A program made the translations under genes and the position numbers. Under the pieces are notes generated by a model. It worked only from the letters and a program-made list of their open reading frames with translations, did no database searches and was not told where the DNA came from. Source: Comamonas sp. (GTDB lineage Bacteria; Pseudomonadota; Gammaproteobacteria; Burkholderiales; Burkholderiaceae_C). Taken from it: a DNA stretch of 61,249 nt. Positions 55,027 through 61,249 of the stretch are shown here, one piece after another. The stretch lies in the NCBI RefSeq assembly GCF_009360615.1, contig NZ_SPEY01000012.1, positions 1 through 61,249 of the forward strand. Direction: 5' to 3'. The stretch's first letter is position 1; every line of letters starts with the position of its first letter.

Positions 55027-55639
55027 ACCCGAAACCGTGTATGTGATCGATGACGACGCCTCGGTGCGCGCGGCCATCGAGGATTTGCTGCTCTCCGTGG
55101 GGCTGGCCGTATCCGCCTTCGGCGCGACGCGCGACTTTCTCGCCCATCTGCAGCGGAACCCGCCCGAGGGGCCTGCCTGTCTGGTGCTGGACATTCGCAT
55201 GCCGGGTCAGAGCGGTATGGAGTTCAGGCGCCAGATGCTGGAGCAGGGGCTGCGCTTTCCCACCATCTTCATCACCGGCCATGGCGATATACCCATGAGC
55301 GTGGAGGCCATGAAGACCGGGGCCATAGAGTTTCTGACCAAGCCGTTTCGCGATCAGGATTTGCTCGATGCCATACAGCAAGGTATTTCGCTGGACCGCC
55401 AGCGCCGTGCGCAGGAAGGGCAGTTGCTGGCGTTGCATTCGCGTTGGAGTTCGCTGTCCGGTGGGGAGCAGTCCGTGTTGATTGGCGTGGTGCGTGGCCT
55501 GCTCAACAAGCAGATTGCGGCAGAGCTGGATGTCAGCGAAATCACCATCAAAGTCAGGCGTTCTCAAGCCATGCGCAAGATGGAGGCCGGCTCGGTGGCG
55601 GAGCTGGTGCGCATGATGGAGAAGCTGAGCATTCGCTGA
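55019..55639 (+). CDS. FixJ/NarL-type response regulator
   Basis: 206 aa. Receiver with VYVIDDDASVRAAIEDLL and phospho-Asp58 in LVLDIRMPGQSGME, followed by a LuxR-type HTH (SGGEQSVLIGVVRGLLNKQIAAELDVSEITIKVRRSQ). The start is TTG 55019 with AGGAGG 8 bases upstream; it overlaps the kinase stop by 8 bp. The pair probably regulates the pump genes in the same transcript; the binding site is unknown but the palindrome at 47831 is a candidate. Confidence 0.9.
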   Translation: MAEPETVYVIDDDASVRAAIEDLLLSVGLAVSAFGATRDFLAHLQRNPPEGPACLVLDIRMPGQSGMEFRRQMLEQGLRFPTIFITGHGDIPMSVEAMKTGAIEFLTKPFRDQDLLDAIQQGISLDRQRRAQEGQLLALHSRWSSLSGGEQSVLIGVVRGLLNKQIAAELDVSEITIKVRRSQAMRKMEAGSVAELVRMMEKLSIR

Positions 55640-55806
55640 TGGCGGGCTCCTGACTGGCCGTCAGAGCGCAGGCACCGCAGATGCCACGACTGCCTGGGGC
55701 AAACGTAAAAATTGTTCGTGTCGGTGTCCGCGTGCTGATTGCGCATGAATTTTATGGAGCGCGCGGGTTTGCCGGTACACAATGGCGGGTTCGCGAGGAG
55801 CGGTCG

Positions 55807-57240
55807 ATGCATCAGCAAAGAACATTCAACAACAAATTTGGTTTCGGCAGGCTTTGCACAGGCAGTTTGATGTTCTGGTGCTTGATGGGGGGGCTGAGTG
55901 CTCATGCGCAGAAAAGCGCAGAGCCAGTCCCTGCAGGCCGAGAAGAAGCTGCATCCGCAGCCTCGGCAACTGATGCTGCAGGGGAAGAAATCACGGAGCC
56001 GGAAAAGTGGAACGCCAAGCTTCAGGCTACCTATGTCTGGCAGCGCAAGCCGTCCTTCGGGGCACCCTACACCGGGGAGAGAAGCTTGGGTCCGGGGCGC
56101 GAACGCAGCTATTCCTTCACGACCACTGCCTCTTTCGGCTACCGTCCCTGGGCCGGGGGGGAGGTCTATCTTGATCTGGAAGGCGCGCAGGGCATTCCTC
56201 TGTCGGGACTGACGGGCCTGGGCGGCTTTACCAATGGTGAACTGGCCAAAACCTCGGGGGCAAGATTGAAGCTCTATCGCGCCCGGGCCTTCCTGCGCCA
56301 GACCTGGAGTCATGGCGGCGAGCAAGAGGCGGTGGAGTCGGAGGCCAGGCAGCTCGCAGGCATGGTGGACAAGCGCCGTACCGTGCTCACCGTGGGCAAC
56401 CTTGCAGTCACCGATATCTTTGACGACAACCGTTACAGCCATGATCCGCGCACGCAGTTCATGAACTGGTCGCTGATGACCCAAGGTGCGTTCGATTACG
56501 CCGCAGATGCCCGGGGTTACAGCTGGGGGGCGGTGCTGGAGTGGTTTCATGATGACTGGGAGGTGCGCTTCGGTCGCTTCATCCAGCCACGGGAGCCCAA
56601 CGGGCAGCCGCTGGACTATCGCTTTTTCAAGCACTATGGAGATCAGCTGGAAGTGGCCCACGCGCATACGCTGGCAGGACAGCCGGGCAAGGTGCGGGCC
56701 TTGGTCTTCCGCAATCACGCCGTGATGACGCGCTATGAAGATGCACTGAACTTGGCGGCGCCGACCGGGGCGGTGCCGGATCTGAATGGTGCGCGCTACG
56801 GTGCCAGAAGCAAGCTTGGCTTCGGCATCAACCTGGAGCAGGCGCTGAGTGATGACGTGGGTCTGTTTGCCCGTGGCAGCTGGGCCGATGGCAAGACGGA
56901 AATCTATGCCTTCACGGAAATCGACCGCTCTCTGTCTGCGGGTCTGCTGATCCAGGGGCAGAGATGGGGACGGGCGAAAGACACGCTGGGCATCGGCGTG
57001 GCGCGCAATTTTCTCTCGCCCGGACACCGCACGTATCTGGCGGAGGGCGGGATGGGACCGTTCATTGGTGACGGGCGCCTGAACTACAGGCCCGAGAGTA
57101 TTGTGGAGATGTTCTACAGCGTGGGGATCGGCAGGAATTCCAGCATCAGCTTCGACTGGCAGCATATCCGCAACCCCGCGTACAACGCGGATCGCGGACC
57201 GGTCAACGCGCTGGCCGTGCGCCTGCACACCGAATTCTGA
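55807..57240 (+). CDS. Carbohydrate-selective porin, OprB family
   Basis: 477 aa. Signal peptide ending LSAHA. The body has typical beta-barrel alternation and OprB segments: WNAKLQATYVWQRKPSFGAPY, DIFDDNRYSHDPRTQFMNWSLM, DDWEVRFGRF and the C-terminal Phe (LHTEF). It lets small neutral or sugar-like solutes pass. AGGAG is 6 bases before ATG 55807; the longer open frame upstream is not a protein-like extension. Confidence 0.88.
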   Translation: MHQQRTFNNKFGFGRLCTGSLMFWCLMGGLSAHAQKSAEPVPAGREEAASAASATDAAGEEITEPEKWNAKLQATYVWQRKPSFGAPYTGERSLGPGRERSYSFTTTASFGYRPWAGGEVYLDLEGAQGIPLSGLTGLGGFTNGELAKTSGARLKLYRARAFLRQTWSHGGEQEAVESEARQLAGMVDKRRTVLTVGNLAVTDIFDDNRYSHDPRTQFMNWSLMTQGAFDYAADARGYSWGAVLEWFHDDWEVRFGRFIQPREPNGQPLDYRFFKHYGDQLEVAHAHTLAGQPGKVRALVFRNHAVMTRYEDALNLAAPTGAVPDLNGARYGARSKLGFGINLEQALSDDVGLFARGSWADGKTEIYAFTEIDRSLSAGLLIQGQRWGRAKDTLGIGVARNFLSPGHRTYLAEGGMGPFIGDGRLNYRPESIVEMFYSVGIGRNSSISFDWQHIRNPAYNADRGPVNALAVRLHTEF

Positions 57241-57241
57241 T

Positions 57242-57763
57242 CTAGAAGAACCGCAGGATGATCTGGTGCAGGCCTGCCGTCATCAGGGTGTAGCGCAGGA
57301 ATTTGCCAATCGCCATGAAGGCGACGCAGGGCCAGAAAGGCAGCCGTGCCCAGCCGGCGACCGCGCACAGCGGGTCGCCCACGACGGGCAGCCAGCTCAG
57401 CAGACAGGCCTTGGCACCGTACTTTCGCAGCCAGTAGCGGGCGATGCGGTTCCAGCGCGACTTGTGGTGCATGTTCTGGGGGAGGGGGTCTCCATGCCGG
57501 CGCAGCTTCCTGGCCTTGTTCCACGCCTGGTTGGCGGCCAGACCCATCCACCAGCTGATGGCCCCACCCAGTGTGTTGCCCACCGTGGCGACCACAATGG
57601 CGGGCCAGAACAGATCGGGGTTGGCCGAGACCAGCGCGGCCACCACGGGTTCGGACCCCAGCGGCAGCAAGGTGGCTGACACCAGGGCCACGACGAATAC
57701 GGTGCTCAGGCCCAGTTCTGGCAGGGCCAGCCATTGCAGCAACTGATGAATCCAAGCTTCCAT
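57242..57763 (-). CDS. YqaA-family (DedA-like) membrane protein
   Basis: 173 aa with four hydrophobic segments. The motif GSEPVVAALVSANPDLFWPAIV and TVGNTLGGAISWWMG and the C-terminal LPFWPCVAFMAIGKFLRY are those of YqaA proteins of the SNARE-associated/DedA superfamily, implicated in lipid or envelope homeostasis. Convergent with the porin gene. Confidence 0.88.
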   Translation of the reverse strand: MEAWIHQLLQWLALPELGLSTVFVVALVSATLLPLGSEPVVAALVSANPDLFWPAIVVATVGNTLGGAISWWMGLAANQAWNKARKLRRHGDPLPQNMHHKSRWNRIARYWLRKYGAKACLLSWLPVVGDPLCAVAGWARLPFWPCVAFMAIGKFLRYTLMTAGLHQIILRFF

Positions 57764-57918
57764 AGGGCGGCTAGTTTAGGCGGCTCGTCCAATTCCCTGA
57801 ATTTTGCCTTCCGTCATCGAGCCGCCAAACGCCGCAGTGGCAGGCCGCTGATGTATGGTTGCTTTTACAAATGCGTACACGGCGGTTGTCCGGTAACGCC
57901 AGATGAACGGGAGTAAGA

Positions 57919-58707
57919 ATGGCTTTCAGCCCCCTGAAAAAAATGACGCGAACGAGCCAGGCGGCCGCCCTCGCGGCTGCTTTGCTGTTGACGGCCGGTT
58001 GCACCAATGGCATACAAGTCGTGGTTCCCTCCGACGCCGGGCTGCCCACTGCGGTCACGGCCGATCTGGTGCCACTGGCGACGCGGGCTCCGGGCATCAG
58101 GCAGGAGATGCGCTACGCCACGCGCCACAACTTCCTGGGCCGTCCCGTGGCCGGCTATGAGGCCGGGGAATGCTGGCTCAGCCGTGCAGCCGCCGATTCC
58201 CTGGCTGCGGTTCAACGCGAGCTGGCAGGGCAGGGCCTGGCCCTGAAGGTCTACGATTGCTATCGCCCGCAGAAAGCCGTCGACGACTTTGTGCGCTGGG
58301 GGCGCGATATGGCCGATCAGAAGAACAAGGACATGTATTACCCGCGCGTGCCCAAGAGCGAACTGTTCAAGCGCGGCTATATTGCCGAGAAGTCGGGCCA
58401 CAGCCGTGCCAGCACCGTGGACATGACGCTGGTGGTGGTGGACGCCCGGCGTGCCAGCAAATGGGTGCGCGGTCCGCTGGCCGACGGCATCGAGGTGGAC
58501 ATGGGCACCCCCTTCGATCTGTTTGACGAGCAGTCGCATACCGACGATGCCCGGCAGTCGCCCGACGTGCAGCACAACCGGCGCTGGCTGCGCAGCCTGA
58601 TGCAGCGCAACGGCTGGAAGAATCTGCCCGAGGAGTGGTGGCACTACACGCTGGTCGGCGAGCCTTATCCCGATCAGTACTTCGACCTGCCGGTGCGCAA
58701 GAACTGA
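57919..58707 (+). CDS. D-alanyl-D-alanine dipeptidase, VanX/DdpX-like lipoprotein
   Basis: 262 aa with a lipobox LLTAGC (Cys28), so an envelope lipoprotein. Zinc ligands: His161 and Asp168 in SGHSRASTVDMT, His242 in EEWWH; catalytic Glu in the same EEWW. These cleave D-Ala-D-Ala. In proteobacteria the DdpX group recycles cell-wall dipeptide rather than giving vancomycin resistance; no vanHA genes are present. Its envelope location is unusual for the cytosolic VanX. Confidence 0.9.
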   Translation: MAFSPLKKMTRTSQAAALAAALLLTAGCTNGIQVVVPSDAGLPTAVTADLVPLATRAPGIRQEMRYATRHNFLGRPVAGYEAGECWLSRAAADSLAAVQRELAGQGLALKVYDCYRPQKAVDDFVRWGRDMADQKNKDMYYPRVPKSELFKRGYIAEKSGHSRASTVDMTLVVVDARRASKWVRGPLADGIEVDMGTPFDLFDEQSHTDDARQSPDVQHNRRWLRSLMQRNGWKNLPEEWWHYTLVGEPYPDQYFDLPVRKN

Positions 58708-58789
58708 GGTGCCTGCTCGGCAGTGCCCGATAGTGATCCGGGCCACAGGGTGATGCATGACGTTTGGTTCTGCTGAAATTTTGGGCAGG

Positions 58790-58795
58790 TATAAT
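58790..58795 (+). promoter_or_regulatory. -10 element of the dusB-fis promoter
   Basis: Perfect TATAAT 64 bp before dusB. The best upstream hexamer (TTCTGC, 58768-58773) gives a 16-base spacer and is weak. Confidence 0.6.
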
Positions 58796-58859
58796 CTGGC
58801 CCTCTTTTCCAGCGCCCGCTTTGCGCCAGACCTCGTCTGCCGCTGAAGCCCTGTTTCCC

Positions 58860-59924
58860 ATGCCCGCCCTGCACATTGGTCATATTCCACTGGCAAATCG
58901 TCTGTTTGTCGCTCCCATGGCGGGTGTGACGGACAGGCCGTTTCGTCAGCTGTGCAAGGCCCTGGGTGCAGGCTATGCGGTCAGCGAGATGGTGACCAGC
59001 CGCAAGGATCTGTGGAACAGCCTCAAGACCAGCCGCCGTGCCAACCATGAAGGCGAGCCCGGGCCGATTGCCGTGCAGATTGCCGGTACCGAAGCGCTCA
59101 TGATGGCCGAAGCCGCCGTCTACAACATCGAGCGCGGCGCGCAGATCATCGACATCAACATGGGCTGCCCGGCCAAGAAAGTCTGCAACAAATGGGCGGG
59201 CTCCGCCCTGATGCAGAACGAGCCGCTGGCCGTCGAGATTGCCCAGGCCGTGGTCGAGGCCGCGCGCCCCTACGAGGTGCCTGTCACCCTGAAGATGCGC
59301 ACCGGCTGGTGTGACACGCACAAGAATGCTGTCTTGCTGGCGCGCCAGTTCGAGGCGGTCGGCATCCAGATGCTGACGGTGCACGGTCGTACACGCGAGC
59401 AGGGCTACAAGGGCTTTGCCGAATACGACACGATTGCGGCCGTCAAGCAGGCCGTCAAGGTGCCGGTGGTGGCCAACGGCGATATCGACAGCCCTGAAAA
59501 AGCCCGCGATGTACTGGCCTATACGGGAGCGGACGCCATCATGGTCGGCCGCGCAGCGCAGGGCAGGCCGTGGATCTTCCGGGAGATTGCGCATTTTCTG
59601 GCCACGGGCGAGCATATGGCTGCGCCTCTGGTGGTCGAGTTGCGTCGCCTGCTGCTGGAGCATCTGCAGGACCACTACAGCCTGTACGGCGAGGGAGTCG
59701 GCGTGCGCAGCGCCCGCAAGCATATTGCGTGGTATCTGCGTGCTTTGCCGGGTGGGGAAGAGTTCAGACAATACATCAACACCATTGAGGACTGCGCGGT
59801 GCAATGGCAGGCCGTGGCCGACTATCTGGATGCCCTGGGGCAGCAGATGGACAGGATCCCGGCGGCCACGGCCGCTGCTGAAACAGGCAGCGAGCTGGAC
59901 GAACCCGCAGAAATGACTGCATGA
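58860..59924 (+). CDS. dusB: tRNA-dihydrouridine synthase B
   Basis: 354 aa, FMN-binding TIM barrel. Reduces uridine in the tRNA D-loop. Motifs: APMAGVTDRPFRQL, active Cys in NMGCPAKKVCNKWAGSAL, TVHGRTREQ and GDIDSPEKA. ATG 58860 is preferred to the longer frame upstream. The dusB-fis pairing is typical in proteobacteria. Confidence 0.95.
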   Translation: MPALHIGHIPLANRLFVAPMAGVTDRPFRQLCKALGAGYAVSEMVTSRKDLWNSLKTSRRANHEGEPGPIAVQIAGTEALMMAEAAVYNIERGAQIIDINMGCPAKKVCNKWAGSALMQNEPLAVEIAQAVVEAARPYEVPVTLKMRTGWCDTHKNAVLLARQFEAVGIQMLTVHGRTREQGYKGFAEYDTIAAVKQAVKVPVVANGDIDSPEKARDVLAYTGADAIMVGRAAQGRPWIFREIAHFLATGEHMAAPLVVELRRLLLEHLQDHYSLYGEGVGVRSARKHIAWYLRALPGGEEFRQYINTIEDCAVQWQAVADYLDALGQQMDRIPAATAAAETGSELDEPAEMTA

Positions 59925-60154
59925 GCCATCAGAATTTAGAACAAGTCGTTCGCGATAGCCTGGAGGGCTATTTCCGCGATCTCGAGGGCGAAACACCGGC
60001 CAATGTCTACGACATGGTGATTCGTCTGGTTGAAAAACCGCTGCTGGAAGTGGTGATGGGCCAGGCCGACAACAACCAGTCGCGCGCTGCCGAATGGCTG
60101 GGCCTGAACCGCAACACCCTGCGCAAAAAGCTGGTCGATCACGAGTTGCTCTGA
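59921..60154 (+). CDS. fis: DNA-binding protein Fis
   Basis: 77 aa, shorter than the 98 aa of E. coli because the N-terminal beta-arm is reduced. The C-terminal [24 protein letters not shown] is intact. Overlaps dusB by ATGA, so translationally coupled. A global nucleoid protein and activator of stable RNA genes. Confidence 0.95.
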   Translation: MSHQNLEQVVRDSLEGYFRDLEGETPANVYDMVIRLVEKPLLEVVMGQADNNQSRAAEWLGLNRNTLRKKLVDHELL

Positions 60155-60176
60155 ACGACGAGGCTACCGAATCCAT

Positions 60177-60218
60177 AGCTGCAAGCGCCGATCCATCTGC
60201 ACTTGCAGCTTGTTTTTA
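60177..60218 (+). terminator. Terminator of dusB-fis
   Basis: AGCTGCAAG (60177-60185) pairs with CTTGCAGCT (60202-60210) over a 16-base loop, followed by TGTTTTTA. Just upstream of purH. Confidence 0.75.
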
Positions 60219-60240
60219 TCCAAACTTTGAATTGACGCCC

Positions 60241-61249
60241 ATGAAAGCTCTGATCTCCGTCTCTGACAAGACCGGTATCGTCGAATTTGCGCAGGCCCTG
60301 CACGCTCTTGGCGTGCAGCTGCTGTCCACCGGTGGCACTGCCAAGCTGCTGGCCGACAAGGGCCTGCCCGTGACCGAAGTCGCTGAAGTCACCCGATTCC
60401 CCGAAATGCTGGATGGCCGCGTCAAGACCCTGCACCCCATGGTGCACGGCGGCCTGCTGGCTCGCCGCGACCTGCCCGAGCACATGGCCGCGCTCAAGGA
60501 ACATGGCATCGAGACCATCGACCTGCTGGTGGTCAATCTCTACCCCTTCGAAGCCACCGTGGCCAAGGCAGGCTGCACCCTGGCCGACGCCATCGAGAAC
60601 ATCGACATCGGCGGCCCCGCCATGGTGCGTTCCGCTGCCAAGAACTGGAAAGACGTGGGCGTTCTGACCGCCGCCGACCAGTACGAAGCTGTGCTGGCCG
60701 AACTCAAGGCGAACGGCAAGCTGTCCGACAAGCTGCGCTTTGCACTGTCCGTGGCGGCATTCAACCGCATCAGCCAGTACGACGGTGCCATCAGTGACTA
60801 CCTGTCCTCGGTCAAGTTCGAAGACGAAAAGCTCAGCGAGGAATACGTGCCTGCACGGGATCTGTTCCCAGGCCAGAGCAACAGCCAGTTCGTCAAGATC
60901 CAGGATCTGCGCTATGGTGAAAACAGCCACCAGCAAGCCGCCTGGTACCGCGACCTGTACCCCGCTCCCGGCTCGCTGGCCACGGGCGTGCAGCTGCAGG
61001 GCAAGGAGCTGAGCTATAACAATATCGCCGACGCCGATGCGGCCTGGGAATGCGTCAAGAGCTTCGACACCCCTGCCTGCGTGATCGTCAAGCACGCCAA
61101 CCCTTGTGGCGTGGCCGTGGGCGCCAATGCCTTTGACGCCTATTCCAAGGCTTTCCAGACCGACCCCACCAGCGCCTTCGGCGGCATCATCGCCTTCAAC
61201 CGCGCCGTGGACAAGGCCGCTGCCGAAGCCGTGTCCAAGCAGTTCGTCG
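60241..61249 (+). CDS. purH: Bifunctional AICAR transformylase/IMP cyclohydrolase (partial)
   Basis: 336 codons and one base are in the window; the 3' part (remaining transformylase domain) is cut off. The IMP cyclohydrolase half is complete: [42 protein letters not shown] and NLYPFEATV. The transformylase half begins near residue 205 with [14 protein letters not shown] and the catalytic-area [12 protein letters not shown]. Last two steps of purine synthesis. Confidence 0.95.
   Translation, partial: MKALISVSDKTGIVEFAQALHALGVQLLSTGGTAKLLADKGLPVTEVAEVTRFPEMLDGRVKTLHPMVHGGLLARRDLPEHMAALKEHGIETIDLLVVNLYPFEATVAKAGCTLADAIENIDIGGPAMVRSAAKNWKDVGVLTAADQYEAVLAELKANGKLSDKLRFALSVAAFNRISQYDGAISDYLSSVKFEDEKLSEEYVPARDLFPGQSNSQFVKIQDLRYGENSHQQAAWYRDLYPAPGSLATGVQLQGKELSYNNIADADAAWECVKSFDTPACVIVKHANPCGVAVGANAFDAYSKAFQTDPTSAFGGIIAFNRAVDKAAAEAVSKQFV

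Noticed and set aside
57919..58707. Vancomycin-resistance gene
   Set aside because: VanX-like motifs are present but there is no vanH, vanA or vanRS, and Gram-negatives carry DdpX-type enzymes for dipeptide recycling.

Overview
The window looks like chromosomal DNA of a betaproteobacterium of the Comamonadaceae, most likely Comamonas or a close relative. The grounds are high GC with strong third-position bias (hence long antisense shadow frames), gene orders typical of that family (ccsA-like / PP0621-like / pilS / pilR / ampD beside ffh; dusB-fis-purH) and many orphan Bug/TctC solute-binding proteins. No phage, insertion sequence, CRISPR array or plasmid module was seen. Species is inferred from protein character only.

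Layout. 1-653: 5' end of nrdA (leaving the window) and its upstream region with a pair of NrdR boxes. 654-5621: minus-strand operon ccsA-like, PP0621-like, pilS-like, pilR-like, ampD. 6067-8346: ffh and an NlpC/P60 lipoprotein on plus. 8411-12617: a translationally coupled minus-strand trio of unknown function (repeat protein, PcfJ-like protein, DUF1266-like membrane protein). 12805-14695: miaB and a small secreted protein. 14792-25447: a molybdenum/formate block, with fdhD, fdhE and the three subunits of a membrane formate dehydrogenase (Cys, not Sec, at the Mo ligand), a 393-bp leader carrying a perfect FNR-type site, then modCBA, a ModE-type operator and divergent modE. 25612-32702: a putative aromatic 2-keto-acid cluster with two Bug proteins, a PanE-family reductase, a benzoylformate-decarboxylase-like enzyme, a divergent LysR regulator and an MFS transporter. 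32943-33307: two identical tRNA-Met genes, each with its own promoter and terminator.

33345-42883: mostly housekeeping or single genes (enoyl-CoA hydratase, M61 peptidase, DsbC, UbiH-like monooxygenase, MOSC protein, a pair of very small ORFs, YchF, and an SDR plus NmrA-like pair). 43290-47748: a PAS-PAS-GGDEF protein, then an NrtR/NadQ-like regulator, two 17-bp operators, nadC, and a Bug protein one base after nadC. 48158-55639: a periplasmic adaptor, heavy-metal-type RND pump and TolC-like channel fused in one operon with a histidine kinase and a FixJ-type regulator; an 18-bp palindrome lies upstream. 55807-61249: an OprB-like porin, a YqaA-family membrane protein, a VanX-like lipoprotein, dusB-fis, and purH running off the window.

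Working logic. ModABC supplies molybdate under ModE for Mo-cofactor synthesis. FdhD and FdhE mature the formate dehydrogenase, whose upstream FNR site suggests oxygen-limited expression. The NadQ-like regulator, its operators, nadC and the adjacent Bug protein look like one NAD-precursor unit. The best candidates for undescribed biology are the repeat/PcfJ-like/DUF1266 trio (8411-12617), the nadC-linked Bug protein (46684-47748) and the structured fdh leader (21394-21786).
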